Below, piece after piece: positions 35,405 through 45,266 of a stretch of DNA of 64,000 nt. The position numbers and the translations under genes are program-made. Every line of letters starts with the position of its first letter. The first letter of the stretch is position 1. The stretch is from assembly GCA_014695255.1 (NCBI GenBank), contig JACJNX010000016.1, positions 124,001-188,000 on the forward strand, written 5' to 3'. The notes under the pieces are model-generated. The model was not told the origin of the DNA. It worked only from the letters and a program-made list of their open reading frames with translations, and did not search any database. The DNA is from Cyanobacteria bacterium FACHB-63 (GTDB lineage: Bacteria > Cyanobacteriota > Cyanobacteriia > Leptolyngbyales > Leptolyngbyaceae).

Positions 35405-38400
35405 TCACTTACTTGGACAGCTTGTATTCAGATTGAGAGCCGATTTTGCTGCATTGCACAGACTCGCAATGTACGGATCGCTTGCGGGCGGTTCAACGTA
35501 ATACTCACTCCGATTCTTACTTGCCGAGACAAAGCGGGCAGCAGCAGGGCTAGCTGGACTAAATTGCAGTCCCACATCGTAGCCCCAGCGTCGCACGGGT
35601 GCCATGTAATACAAAATGTTCTGTTTGTCTGGGTCGGATGCTATGTTGGTGCCCCAGCTAGGCAGCGGTGGTTCGATACTCTCAAGCTCAAACGGAGTCG
35701 TTGCATAGTTGGCGTAACTCAATTGAATTAAGGAGCCTGAGAAAAATAGCTGCTTGTCTTTCCAACTTTCTAGAAATCGTGGGAAGTTTTGCAAGCCGCC
35801 GTAGCCCTGTTTTGGCCGTGAGGGATTGATGCCACTCACAATGATTGAATTGACCCGTGTTTCACGAGCGATTAACAGATTTGGTTCTCTCATGCCGTCT
35901 TTTGTGTTGGTGTTGGCGTAGACACCATTGGTACCAACGTCCTGGCTGTAGCCGTAGTAGGTTTGGGTGGGGAATAGGACGTTGAAGGCAACAGGAGGGA
36001 GCGGTTTGTCGCGCAGAGCTGCGGTGCTAGGAGTGCCACCGAGATCGCCTGCTGTAGTGTCTCTAGGGCGTACTACTAGCGGTTGTCCAGCACGTGAGAT
36101 CTTGATCGGAGCGGTAATGTCAACCCAGTGATTGCCTCCGCCAGCAGCATTACCCCGGCGCTCTGCGATCGCGTCGTAGCGCGAGTTTTCCCGCACCCAG
36201 TCCCAGCTATCCCCCGCTGCTATGGTTATCGCCGTGGGACTTGCGCTTCTTGCCGTAATTTGCTTAGCAGGACGATTTTGGTTGTGGAAAGAGGTATAGT
36301 CCGACCCCACACAACCTGGGTCAAACAAGCCGCTGCCTTCGTGATAATAGTCACGATCTAGACCTGTAGAAGTCAAGGGCGAAACGGTTGCAACGCGGGA
36401 ATCTGGGACTGGATATCTCGCAGTTCCACCGAGTTTAAAGCCATCTGCGATCGCACCCTTGCCCCTGGGCTGGTCGTCGTAACGAATAAACGTATCGGCA
36501 ATGCTGCCGTCACAGAAGCCATTGGACAAAATCGTGATGCTGTCTGCCAGAATTTCTGACGGTCTCCAGCGATCTTCGTCGGATTTCGCAAACTTGCTGT
36601 TTGGATCATTGCGAGTGTAGAAGTTGGTGTACTCCGCCTCCAAAAGCGTTGTAAATTCCTCCAAGGGGTTGCCTATCGCATCGTCGTCACCGTCTTGATG
36701 GTGGTTGAAGTCGCCCTGGATGTAGACGGGCTGATCCGTAAAGAACGAGAGTCCCTTGGTATTGTCGGCAGCATTGATCGCTGTACCTTGAAGACTGCTG
36801 TTGCGCTTAAGTTGCATCCCATTACGAAGCCGGAAGCCGTGCATTCGCCGATCGGGATCAGGGAAACGATCGACCGATTTTGTCGAAATGCCGTTTTCTC
36901 CAGAATTGAGATCGCTTTGAGTGGTTCTGGGGGGCACAGGATTGACGGGTCTCACTTTTGGATCTCTCGGATTTGCCGGATCTCGCAGATCCATCTCGCA
37001 GCCTGTTGTTGTACAAGCGGGTCTAGAAATCGCATCCTCTCGAACGGCATCTTCCCGGAAAGCGTAGACAATGCCGCTTTGAGGTAGCCAGACCGCAGTT
37101 TTTGATCCAACTCGCGAACTGCGGAGCATTCCTAGATCGACATCCAGTGTCCGCACCAACATCAACTGTCGCCCATCGAAGAAAGCTCGGTCGAGGAAGG
37201 GAATTGCAACACGAGCTAGACTTCCTTTAGGACTGTCTGCTTTGAGAATGATATTCGGCGAGAAGTTCGCCTTGCTCGTCTCAAAGCTTTTGGGCGAAGT
37301 GGTTGTTGGTAGATCCCAATCCGCCATCGTCGTGAGACGAGGCGTGAGTGCGATGCTGCTTACCGAGTAGTCTTCGATCGGCAAAACCCTGACCGATTGA
37401 CCTGCTGGACTTGCGGGATTGAGATCGTCCGGTTTGCGGCTGAGGTCGTTGTACGCTTGGCAAGCTGGAGTATCAGAGCCTCCACAGTTCGGAATTGCGA
37501 ATGACACGCTCGGATGTCCTGCTCTACCTGTTGCTTTCGTGCTACTGATTCGCTTGAACTCAGCATTGATTGAAGCCACATAGCTATCTGCAATGTAAGG
37601 CTCATTCGTGGGTTGTGAATGGTCAAAGCCGTCAACAGAGGAGTCCCCGTTGTAGTCGTGATCTACTTCTGGGAATAGGTAGTACAGTGCTGGAAACTTG
37701 GGCAGGACTTGAGTGCCAGCAGCATCGAGTGTTCCGCAAAGTTTCGATAGGGCGAATCGAGCTTGAGCCAGATCACGCTTCAGTCCGTTACTGCCTCTAG
37801 AAGAGGGGAAGACCGTGTTGTAGTCTTTTGGATCTGTCGGTAGAGAAACAGGAGCTAACCCAGTGGAACTCAAGGTTGTTGAAGGTCTAGAGAGAACCGG
37901 ATCGGCACTCATCCCAGTTCTAAGAGCAGTGTCGCCGTCGAGTCCTCCCGTAAAGACGAACTGATCAGGGTCGCAAGCAGTTGGCATCGGGATTGGATTA
38001 TTCATTCCGCTTGGAAAGACCGTGTATTGTCCGAATCTAGGCGAAGGCTTAAATCCATAAGTGCGATCGCGACGAATTTGATGATTGAGCATGATTGTCT
38101 CTGCTAATCGCATCTCAGCCACGAAGTCTGGATGATCCGGTCTCAATGCATCTCCGTTTGTCGCCGTTCCTCTCGTTAGCAGGTGTTGTCTCAGAGCGGC
38201 GATCAATGCCTCTGGCGTTACGCCTTGATAGTCTTTGGCTTCGTATTTCTGTCTATTGGGAGCCGTTGTGGACGCAGAATAATCGTAGGTAGAAAGTTGT
38301 TCTTTAGGCAGTACCTCTGGGTTTGCACTTCCTCCAGTAGGGTCATTGACTCCATCCATCAGTTGCCAGAGATCACGTCCTAGTTTTGCCATCAGGCGCT

Positions 38401-41014
38401 CTCTATTGTTGCCTCTGTTGCCCAGATCCGCATCGTTTGGCGCATTCAGTCCATTAATGGCGCTTGGATCAAATTTCTGGATGCGATCGATGTTGTAAGC
38501 CAACATTCCGAGCGTACAAGATGCCGTTTGAATGTATGTGCGATCAGCGATGCTGAGCTTGGTGAAGTCGTTGCTCGCAGCTTTTAAGTTTGCAAGTGCG
38601 CGTTTCAAGTTGGAGTAGTCTCCCCACATCGAAAGCGCTGGATAAGGGTGAATTTCTGCTGCATTTGGTGTAGGAGGAAACGCACCACTCTTGAGGGCAC
38701 TCCCGATCGTTTGGTGATCGCCTGCGAAATTCGCCAAGTTTTGTAGGGCTAAGCGCAGTGAGCTAGTTTCGCTTTGGACTGCGCTTAGGAAACCGTTGTA
38801 ATCTCCGCCCGGAGTTGTAAATTCCCATCCATTCGTTCCCACTCCTGTGAAGAAGTTAGTCAGTAGAGAAGTCGCTGTAGTATCTGCCACACCGCTATCG
38901 TTTGTGCCAAAGAACTCAGACGGGCGGAATGTAACTGCCTGCCGCAGTGACCAAACAGTTCCAGGATGCGAAGTGGTCGCAAGACAAGCTACCGGATAAT
39001 CTAAATCTTCCGCAGAATGATAGACGGCAGTGCTTTGAACCGCAGATAAATTATCACGCAGCGATCGGCGATGCAAATCGACATGAGAGAGCCGTCCGGT
39101 TGGAGTGACGGGATACGGTTTGACCGTGACAGGATAGAGCGGGTCTCCTTCGTGTTCGTAGGCATCTTGATCAACCGTAGCGCTGCTGTTTGCCACATAG
39201 TCATCTCCGTTTGGATTTCGGGGTGCATACCAGGTGAACAGGTTGCCAAGCTCTAGTCGCTGTCCTACCAACAGTCTCAGCCCTGTCACACGCGCACGCC
39301 GCTCCCAGTAGCCATCTAGCCCAACGCCTGAAGCCTCAGTATCATCTGAGGCGACTGTATCGTTGAGCATGACTGTATTGCCTGAGTCGATCGGCTGTCC
39401 ATATTTCCCATCCGGCACAATTTTATTTGGATCACTACCGTACTTGGGCTTAGGACCCCAGAGATTATCTGCTCGATACAAGTCATCAACATAAGGTGCA
39501 TCTACGCTCTCAGCAAAAACCCGCGCTGGTAGATTTCCTTTTTTCAAGTTCGGCAGGTCTTTTTTTGCCGCGTCTAGGTTCTTGTTGCGGTTATTGCGAT
39601 CGTTGTTGGCAATGTTTGCATCATCCGGAACATTCGTGTAGCCATTTTCCAATAAAACGGCTTCTGGGTCAGTCGTGATGCGGTACAAGTTTTCTCCAGC
39701 GTCGTCTGAGACGTTATCTGTTGTTCTGTTGAGCTTGACTGCATCACTGGTAGGGCTGTTGCTGTGGAGGTGAATGGTACTGATGTCATTGTTGTTCGAC
39801 TTACTGTCTTGCATCGTTCCTGCTGCCACGAGTCCGAGCAAGTCATCTTTTCCTTGTTTCCGATCGGTCACACTAATTTCGGAAGCCGATGGTGTAAACA
39901 AACAGGAAGATGGAGAACTGATTAGGAACGCGGTGAACTTGTCTGAGGCTTCTGTACCCACAGCCCCGATAATCAGGTTGCCCTCAGTGTGCATTGCACC
40001 ATTCCACTTCAATTCGGAGGCTCCACCTGGATAAATTTCTAAGTCATGACGGAACCAGGCTCCCCATTTGTTGCCGCGATCGAGTTCGCGATCTTGGGTG
40101 AATTCTAGAGTGACTTTCGTGCTGCCTGAATTCCCTGGAATCACCAGCGCATCGACTTGGAAGTTCTTTCGCAGTTTTGAGGTGACGGTTTTGTCTTCAA
40201 ACCAGCCTTCGGGGCCTGCATTACCGCCACCAGAGTTTCTAGCGCAACCTAAAGCACCATCGACGCTGAGCGGTGCTTGTCTAACCCAGCGATTTCCGGC
40301 TTTGACCGCATCGTCTGTTTCTTCCAGCATTTTAGTTGCGATCGATTTTGCTGGAGTACCCGTGGTGCTATTTGCGAGTTGTGCGTCTGGGGTGTTTAGT
40401 ACGATCGAGTAAACAACAGTAGAATCCTGGGTATCGATTTTACCATCACCATTGGTATCGGTACGGAAATACCAGGCGTTATCTTCTTTTTTGTCATCGT
40501 TAATATCGATGCGTTTTTCATCGGGAAACGTGTAAGCATCGACTTGATTGCCTGCTGCATCTTTGTATGGTAACTGTGCAAAGGTTTCTCCACCTGGCTT
40601 CTTGCTGCGGGGCATGGTGCCATTATTGAGCAGCATCGCTTCGAGTGTTGTCTGTGAAGGCACACCGCTAGGCAAGCGCGTATCTTTGGTGGAATCAAAG
40701 AGGAATTCGAGCTTGGAGCGGGCGCGATCGATTGCCGGAGTCGCAGCGTTGTAGATCACTCGCTGCTGCGCTTCGCCAATCACCTGCACGTTACGGTTAT
40801 ATGCCCGAAACGTGAGTGCGCCGACCGTCAGCGCTACCACTAAAATCAGCAGAACTGTGGTCGGCAAGATAAAGCCTGATGTAGAAAGCTTGCCTCGACG
40901 CTGATAGAGCAAAACGTAGCGCAGAACTCTATTTACAAAAGATTTTGTGATCTTGCGGTAAAGTCTTCCGCCTTTGCGGAAGAAACCCTGGAAGGTAAGT
41001 TTGCGATTTGACAT
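35405..41014 (-). CDS. hpsA: HpsA-like giant pseudopilin-associated protein
   Basis: About 1869 residues from the ATG at 41014 (upstream residues look non-coding). A basic N-terminal part (1-46) leads to one hydrophobic helix (about 47-70), STSGFILPTTVLLILVVALT. This resembles a pilin helix after Gly-Phe, but Thr52 replaces the usual Glu at +5. The rest is a large extracytoplasmic region rich in Asp, Asn and Ser, with EF-hand-like DTNGDGKID, DINDDKKED and DYNGDSSVDG segments suggesting calcium binding. HpsA proteins of filamentous cyanobacteria share this size and layout and are needed for hormogonium polysaccharide secretion. It is the first gene of the operon, before hpsB, and is preceded by a long leader. 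Confidence 0.83.
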   Translation of the reverse strand: MSNRKLTFQGFFRKGGRLYRKITKSFVNRVLRYVLLYQRRGKLSTSGFILPTTVLLILVVALTVGALTFRAYNRNVQVIGEAQQRVIYNAATPAIDRARSKLEFLFDSTKDTRLPSGVPSQTTLEAMLLNNGTMPRSKKPGGETFAQLPYKDAAGNQVDAYTFPDEKRIDINDDKKEDNAWYFRTDTNGDGKIDTQDSTVVYSIVLNTPDAQLANSTTGTPAKSIATKMLEETDDAVKAGNRWVRQAPLSVDGALGCARNSGGGNAGPEGWFEDKTVTSKLRKNFQVDALVIPGNSGSTKVTLEFTQDRELDRGNKWGAWFRHDLEIYPGGASELKWNGAMHTEGNLIIGAVGTEASDKFTAFLISSPSSCLFTPSASEISVTDRKQGKDDLLGLVAAGTMQDSKSNNNDISTIHLHSNSPTSDAVKLNRTTDNVSDDAGENLYRITTDPEAVLLENGYTNVPDDANIANNDRNNRNKNLDAAKKDLPNLKKGNLPARVFAESVDAPYVDDLYRADNLWGPKPKYGSDPNKIVPDGKYGQPIDSGNTVMLNDTVASDDTEASGVGLDGYWERRARVTGLRLLVGQRLELGNLFTWYAPRNPNGDDYVANSSATVDQDAYEHEGDPLYPVTVKPYPVTPTGRLSHVDLHRRSLRDNLSAVQSTAVYHSAEDLDYPVACLATTSHPGTVWSLRQAVTFRPSEFFGTNDSGVADTTATSLLTNFFTGVGTNGWEFTTPGGDYNGFLSAVQSETSSLRLALQNLANFAGDHQTIGSALKSGAFPPTPNAAEIHPYPALSMWGDYSNLKRALANLKAASNDFTKLSIADRTYIQTASCTLGMLAYNIDRIQKFDPSAINGLNAPNDADLGNRGNNRERLMAKLGRDLWQLMDGVNDPTGGSANPEVLPKEQLSTYDYSASTTAPNRQKYEAKDYQGVTPEALIAALRQHLLTRGTATNGDALRPDHPDFVAEMRLAETIMLNHQIRRDRTYGFKPSPRFGQYTVFPSGMNNPIPMPTACDPDQFVFTGGLDGDTALRTGMSADPVLSRPSTTLSSTGLAPVSLPTDPKDYNTVFPSSRGSNGLKRDLAQARFALSKLCGTLDAAGTQVLPKFPALYYLFPEVDHDYNGDSSVDGFDHSQPTNEPYIADSYVASINAEFKRISSTKATGRAGHPSVSFAIPNCGGSDTPACQAYNDLSRKPDDLNPASPAGQSVRVLPIEDYSVSSIALTPRLTTMADWDLPTTTSPKSFETSKANFSPNIILKADSPKGSLARVAIPFLDRAFFDGRQLMLVRTLDVDLGMLRSSRVGSKTAVWLPQSGIVYAFREDAVREDAISRPACTTTGCEMDLRDPANPRDPKVRPVNPVPPRTTQSDLNSGENGISTKSVDRFPDPDRRMHGFRLRNGMQLKRNSSLQGTAINAADNTKGLSFFTDQPVYIQGDFNHHQDGDDDAIGNPLEEFTTLLEAEYTNFYTRNDPNSKFAKSDEDRWRPSEILADSITILSNGFCDGSIADTFIRYDDQPRGKGAIADGFKLGGTARYPVPDSRVATVSPLTSTGLDRDYYHEGSGLFDPGCVGSDYTSFHNQNRPAKQITARSASPTAITIAAGDSWDWVRENSRYDAIAERRGNAAGGGNHWVDITAPIKISRAGQPLVVRPRDTTAGDLGGTPSTAALRDKPLPPVAFNVLFPTQTYYGYSQDVGTNGVYANTNTKDGMREPNLLIARETRVNSIIVSGINPSRPKQGYGGLQNFPRFLESWKDKQLFFSGSLIQLSYANYATTPFELESIEPPLPSWGTNIASDPDKQNILYYMAPVRRWGYDVGLQFSPASPAAARFVSASKNRSEYYVEPPASDPYIASLCNAAKSALNLNTSCPSK

Positions 41015-41583
41015 AGCTGCTGAATTGGCAGAAACAAAAGTGACGATCGAACAACACTCGATCCGAAGGGGCAATTCGCGATCGCAAATCAACAGGGGCA
41101 AAGAAAATTAAGTCGACGAAATCTATTTCTAGAAATCGTCTGATTTTTTCTTAATGAAGAGGCAAGATGACGGTTTGGGTTTAATCAAAACTTCATCGTT
41201 GCCAAGTGACTTCTTCTACTGTCTTCACGATTTGCGGCAGGGTCATCCGAGAAGACACGCGATCTCACGATCGGTAGTAGCTAAAGGAGAAGTCCGGTAA
41301 GCTACGTAGGATAACGTTCGATATTCGCTGCGTCTCGGAGTGGCGCGGTTTCTTGATCGAGAGAAAGCGCGATGCACGTAGATTACCCATTCGCCAGGGA
41401 ACGCTATCAGGCACAAGGATTTTAGCAAATGCAGATAGCAAAACTGGGGTGAAGCCGTGGAAAGCTTACCCCAGTTTTATGCGCTAGACATCACCGCAAA
41501 AACACCTAAGCGATCGGAGAATCAATGCTTGCGGTGCAAAAAGTTAATGATTGCGAATCTGCCTACTTTATTTGGCGATCGTT
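41015..41583 (-). promoter_or_regulatory. Long upstream region of the hps operon
   Basis: This 569-base gap between rpmB and hpsA carries no ORF with coding character. The part nearest rpmB holds its likely terminator (41440-41478). The remaining 425 bases upstream of hpsA must contain the operon promoter and probably a long 5' leader. No known riboswitch or RNA family was recognised. Confidence 0.45.
41440..41478 (-). terminator. Hairpin terminator downstream of rpmB
   Basis: An 11-bp stem (41440-41450 with 41468-41478) ending in TTTT on both strands, with an inner AAGC/GCTT pair, lies about 105 bases beyond the rpmB stop. It may act in both directions. Confidence 0.65.
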
Positions 41584-41820
41584 CTACAGGCGGTTCAGAT
41601 CGATTCCTGCTTCTTTAGCGAACGCATCAAGGCTCTTATGTTCTAGCGTCTTGATGGCTTTAGTAGAGAGGCGCAGTTTGACCCAGCGCTTGCCTGCTTC
41701 CCACCAAAGGCGCTTGACTTGTAGGTTGACTTCTTGAAGTTTTTTAGTGCGGCGGTGTGAGTGAGACACTGCCATTGCGTTATTGGCTTTTTTGCCCGTG
41801 AGTTGACATCGACGTGACAT
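41584..41820 (-). CDS. rpmB: 50S ribosomal protein L28 (bL28)
   Basis: A 78-residue basic protein. [20 protein letters not shown], then [12 protein letters not shown] and [19 protein letters not shown], are the L28 family motifs. Cys5 is present without the partner cysteines of zinc-binding variants. It sits at the large subunit near the E site. Monocistronic, as often in cyanobacteria. Confidence 0.97.
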   Translation of the reverse strand: MSRRCQLTGKKANNAMAVSHSHRRTKKLQEVNLQVKRLWWEAGKRWVKLRLSTKAIKTLEHKSLDAFAKEAGIDLNRL

Positions 41821-41917
41821 CGCTTGATCTCCGATTAGTTCAGATTAGGATTTATTACAGTCCTCCATTATAGGGAATGGAGGGCATTTGGCAAAAATTC
41901 GTTTAAAGGAAGTTTGA

Positions 41918-41999
41918 TCAGTATAGAGAGTCCCTTCGCGGTGCCCTATGCAACCTGAACAAGCGGGAACATCGGGCATTTGATTTTCGTCGTAGCCCG
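41918..41999. repeat. Dispersed palindromic element, copy B
   Basis: The 22-base end at 41918-41939, read on the minus strand, differs at one base from the end of copy C (52480-52501). The interior is degenerate but keeps GCAAC, CTGAAC and CGGGC blocks in similar order. It lies between rpmB and the amidohydrolase gene. Confidence 0.6.
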
Positions 42000-42037
42000 T
42001 ACTCATTACAGTGTCGCTCTGACCTCAGGGCGATTTT

Positions 42038-43297
42038 TTAATGTGCGTACATCTGATCTAAACGCAGAAACGTCTGTAGCAGTACGTTCGTTCCTTGAAC
42101 GCATTCTTCAGGCGAAGTATATTCTTCGTGAGAATGGCTAATTCCTGCACGACTTGGAATAAAGATCATTCCCATATCCGTAATCCGTCCAATTTCTTGA
42201 GCATCGTGTCCGGCGCGACTCGGAAGCTGCATATTCGACAGATTGAGCGTTTGACACACTTGCTCGATCGCATTCATAATTCCTGGTGCGGCTAGCGTTG
42301 GAAGAATGTGCAGCGTTTGACGCATTTCGATTTCGGTTCCGGTGGTATCGGCGATCGTGCTAATTTCCGCTCTCAGTTGCCCGACCAATTGCTCCAAGTG
42401 CGATTGCGACAAGTCCCGCAGATCGATCATTAAATCGACTTCTCCAGGCACAGTGTTCGTCGCATTCGGGGAAACAGTTAAATAACCTACGGTTGCAACT
42501 TGATCTCCGGGTGTCTCTAGCGCGAGTCGATTAACCGCAAGAACGATTTGCGCTCCGGCGACTAACGCATCTTTCCGCAGATTCATCGGCGTTGTTCCCG
42601 CATGATTCGGGCGACCTTTGATCTTGACCGCAAAGCGATATTGACCGACTACACCTGTAACGACCCCGATCGGCACTTGGGCATTTTCCAAAACGCCGCC
42701 TTGCTCGACGTGCAGTTCCACAAATGCAGCCATATCTTTGCGTTTTGCCGTGGCAATCTTCGACCAATCACCGCCGACTTTGGCTAAACAGTGCTCGATC
42801 GACGAACCATCTAATCGGACGTAATACGCTGGATCTTCATGCACTTCACCCGCGATCGCTTTACTGCCAATCACCGATCGCTCTTCGTCGCTGAATACGA
42901 TGACTTCGATCGAATGATTTAAGCGAACGTTGTTTTCTTTAAGGGTTCGCACAACTTCGATTCCTGCCAGCACACCCAGACAGCCATCAAATGCGCCCGC
43001 CACTGGAACGGTATCAATGTGTGATCCGGTTGCTAAAGCGGGAGCAGTCTCGAATCGGCCTGCATAGCGACCGATCACATTTCCTGCGGCATCAATTCGC
43101 GTCGTCATGCCAGCTTCTTCCATCCAGGCTTGCACCTGTTGTCTCGCTCGCGCATCCGCATCCGTAAATGCGATCCGGCAGACTCCACCGTTTTCGAGCT
43201 TGCCGATCGAGGCGAGGTCGGCAATGCTGCGATTGAGGCGATCGCCATTAATCGATAAGCGGGTTGTCGTGGATAAAGGTAAGGGGGTAAGGGTCAT
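42038..43297 (-). CDS. allC: Zn-dependent amidohydrolase, allantoate/N-carbamoyl-amino acid hydrolase type
   Basis: A 419-residue M20-family amidohydrolase. GSHIDTVPVAGAFDGCLG gives the first metal His/Asp, VIVFSDEERS the bridging Glu, VELHVEQGGVLE a further His, and ISHSHEEYTSPEE the last His. GRPNHAGTTPM lies in the dimerisation domain, which also binds substrate. Allantoate amidohydrolase and N-carbamoyl-L-amino acid hydrolase share these motifs. The OHCU decarboxylase and urate hydroxylase genes just upstream in the same operon favour allantoate as substrate, releasing ammonia. Its start overlaps the uraD stop (ATGA at 43294-43297). The symbol rests on context. Confidence 0.82.
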   Translation of the reverse strand: MTLTPLPLSTTTRLSINGDRLNRSIADLASIGKLENGGVCRIAFTDADARARQQVQAWMEEAGMTTRIDAAGNVIGRYAGRFETAPALATGSHIDTVPVAGAFDGCLGVLAGIEVVRTLKENNVRLNHSIEVIVFSDEERSVIGSKAIAGEVHEDPAYYVRLDGSSIEHCLAKVGGDWSKIATAKRKDMAAFVELHVEQGGVLENAQVPIGVVTGVVGQYRFAVKIKGRPNHAGTTPMNLRKDALVAGAQIVLAVNRLALETPGDQVATVGYLTVSPNATNTVPGEVDLMIDLRDLSQSHLEQLVGQLRAEISTIADTTGTEIEMRQTLHILPTLAAPGIMNAIEQVCQTLNLSNMQLPSRAGHDAQEIGRITDMGMIFIPSRAGISHSHEEYTSPEECVQGTNVLLQTFLRLDQMYAH

Positions 43298-43794
43298 ACT
43301 GTCACCTGTTGTAAAAGACGAAAATAAGCAATCTGGGAAATTTCAGCGATCGCTTGTCGCATCTCTGTGGGTTGGGAATGTTGCAGGCGAGTTTCAAACG
43401 CTTCGAGAATGCTGGTTTTGGTGTGATTCTTGACCGCGATGATGAAGGGAAACCCGAACTGAGATTTGTAGCGCTGGTTGAGCGAGTGGAAGCGATCGTA
43501 CTCGTCGGGTGTGAGACGATCGAGGCCGGCTCCAGCTTGCTCTTGTACCGAGGCTTCCGCCATTTTTGCTTTACTGCCTAGATCCGGATGGGCGCAAATC
43601 AGGGCGAGTTGCTGCTCATGGGTCAGGGTGCTGACCACTTCAAGCATTTTCTGATGCAAATCATCCACATCCTTGAAGGGTCGCTTTTCCCAAGTTTGAG
43701 CCGCGATCGTCGGGGTTTGTTCAAAAATCTCGCCTAACGCTTCGGTGAAGGCGGATTGACCTAGTTGATTGAGCTGTTCGAGCGAGTAAGACAT
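43294..43794 (-). CDS. uraD: 2-oxo-4-hydroxy-4-carboxy-5-ureidoimidazoline (OHCU) decarboxylase
   Basis: A 166-residue helical protein. ICAHPDLGSKAKMAEASVQE holds the catalytic His and the following conserved Glu, and FGFPFIIAVKNHTK is the substrate loop of UraD. It turns OHCU into S-allantoin in urate breakdown, in the cytoplasm. Length is standard. It starts at the last base of the urate hydroxylase stop codon (TAATG) and ends overlapping the amidohydrolase start, so the three genes are translationally coupled. No HIU hydrolase domain is fused to it. Confidence 0.95.
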   Translation of the reverse strand: MSYSLEQLNQLGQSAFTEALGEIFEQTPTIAAQTWEKRPFKDVDDLHQKMLEVVSTLTHEQQLALICAHPDLGSKAKMAEASVQEQAGAGLDRLTPDEYDRFHSLNQRYKSQFGFPFIIAVKNHTKTSILEAFETRLQHSQPTEMRQAIAEISQIAYFRLLQQVTV

Positions 43795-44954
43795 TATTGC
43801 AGCGGGCCTGTAAGAATCGTTTTGGCGATCGCGCCTGTGACAGCGCTAGGAGATTCCTGGCGCAGTTGGTCGTACCATTGAGCGGTAATTTCAGGATCTT
43901 TGCCGTGAATCACTTCGGCACGATTGCGAGCTTTTCTGACGATCGAACTGGTGCGATCTTCGCGAGAGCTTTCGTAGCGCTTCAAGGCATCTTCAACACT
44001 AATGTTTGTGGTCAGCAAAAAGTGATTCAGCATATACACATCTTCGAGTGCCTGACAGCCGCCTTGCCCCAGATCTGGACAGGTGGCATGAGCCGCATCA
44101 CCCAGCAGTGCCACTCGTCCCCGCACCATGCGATCGACTGGACCCACATCCGAAATTTCTAAACGATTTGTTTTTTCAGGATCGATGCGCTGAATCAACG
44201 CTTGAACTGGCTCAGCCCATCCCTGAAAATGCTCCACCAGTTCAGAGCGAATTAACTCAGGGGGCGCACTGGTTCCTGACGGCAGCGGCACATCAAAGAA
44301 GAAATACAGGCGATTTCCGCCCACGGGCATCATTGAAGCGCGTTGATGATTGCCCACATAAATTGTCCAAGTATTTGCTGGAGTTAAGGCTTCATCCACT
44401 TCGACTAATCCGTTCCAGTTCACATAATCGCGGTAAGTCGGATGAACCTCGCGATCGAGCACATATTGCCGCAGGGTCGATCGCACTCCATCTGCCGCAA
44501 TCAATAAGTCACCCGTCGCCTGATGTCCATTCTCAAAGGTCGCCGTTACTTGCTCCCCGTGTTCTTCCACTCCAATACAGCGATGTCCCAGGTTCACCTT
44601 GCCGGGGAACGCATCGAGTAACATCGCTTGCAGGTCTGCTCGTGCAACAGGGTAAGGGCGTTGTCCCACTTCTTCGATCAAAGGCAGAAGGCAAATGTGA
44701 TTCAGAATTTCGCCTTGGGTGCTGAGATATCGCATTGCATCCATCTGACCGCCGATCGCCGCAATTTTTTCGCCCAGTCCGAAGCGATTGAGGACTTTGA
44801 CCCCGTTTGACCAGAGCGAAATGCCCGCTCCACGCGGACGCAGTTCTTGGGCGCGTTCGTAGACCTCGACTTCATACCCAGACTGAGAAAGCGCGATCGC
44901 AGCAGTGAGTCCTCCAATTCCAGCACCAATCACGACGACCTTTAAGCGATACAT
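43794..44954 (-). CDS. hpxO: FAD-dependent urate hydroxylase (HpxO-like)
   Basis: A 386-residue class A flavin monooxygenase. VVVIGAGIGGLTAAIAL binds FAD, LLIAADGVRSTLR is the DG motif, and GRVALLGDAAHATCPDLGQG is the GD motif. HpxO converts urate to 5-hydroxyisourate using NADH and oxygen, replacing uricase. The arrangement with uraD, an amidohydrolase and xanthine dehydrogenase genes makes urate the likely substrate, although related monooxygenases act on aromatics. It is the first gene of the minus-strand arm, divergent from the cyclotransferase-xdh arm. Confidence 0.88.
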   Translation of the reverse strand: MYRLKVVVIGAGIGGLTAAIALSQSGYEVEVYERAQELRPRGAGISLWSNGVKVLNRFGLGEKIAAIGGQMDAMRYLSTQGEILNHICLLPLIEEVGQRPYPVARADLQAMLLDAFPGKVNLGHRCIGVEEHGEQVTATFENGHQATGDLLIAADGVRSTLRQYVLDREVHPTYRDYVNWNGLVEVDEALTPANTWTIYVGNHQRASMMPVGGNRLYFFFDVPLPSGTSAPPELIRSELVEHFQGWAEPVQALIQRIDPEKTNRLEISDVGPVDRMVRGRVALLGDAAHATCPDLGQGGCQALEDVYMLNHFLLTTNISVEDALKRYESSREDRTSSIVRKARNRAEVIHGKDPEITAQWYDQLRQESPSAVTGAIAKTILTGPLQ

Positions 44955-45266
44955 ATAGCGATTCTCCCTAGAAACTGAGCGGATCTTTATTCTTCACAGA
45001 CACGCCCGAAAAGCTGGTGAACTCCGGGCAGATTTTTCACTGACAGATCTTCACCTCTTGATTGTTACAGAGTTTAAGCATACTGTATACAATTAAATTT
45101 AGTCCTCGGCATTGAGAAGGATCTATTTTGCGAACCTAAAGAGATCCCAATGCTTGAGCGGTCTAGGTAACGCAACGCTAAAAAATAAAGAGTTGCTAAC
45201 CCAGAGCGGTACGGTGAAACCGTTCTTTTGAAAGTTCCATACCATAACAAAAGGAGAGTTGGTATC
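44955..45266. promoter_or_regulatory. Divergent control region of the purine-catabolism cluster, with candidate operator
   Basis: This 312-base region lies between the two arms of the cluster and holds no ORF of its own. A perfect 8-bp palindrome TGTATACA (45084-45091) in an A/T-rich context resembles GntR-family operators. A GCCCG/CGGGC hairpin lies near 45003-45032. No GTAN8TAC NtcA site was found. No regulator gene lies within the cluster. Confidence 0.4.

Noticed and set aside
41243-41428. Small minus-strand ORF upstream of hpsA
   Set aside because: No ribosome site, unusual composition, and it lies in the probable promoter or leader region.
44955-45266. NtcA site for the purine cluster
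   Set aside because: No GTAN8TAC match with a suitably placed -10 element was found by eye.
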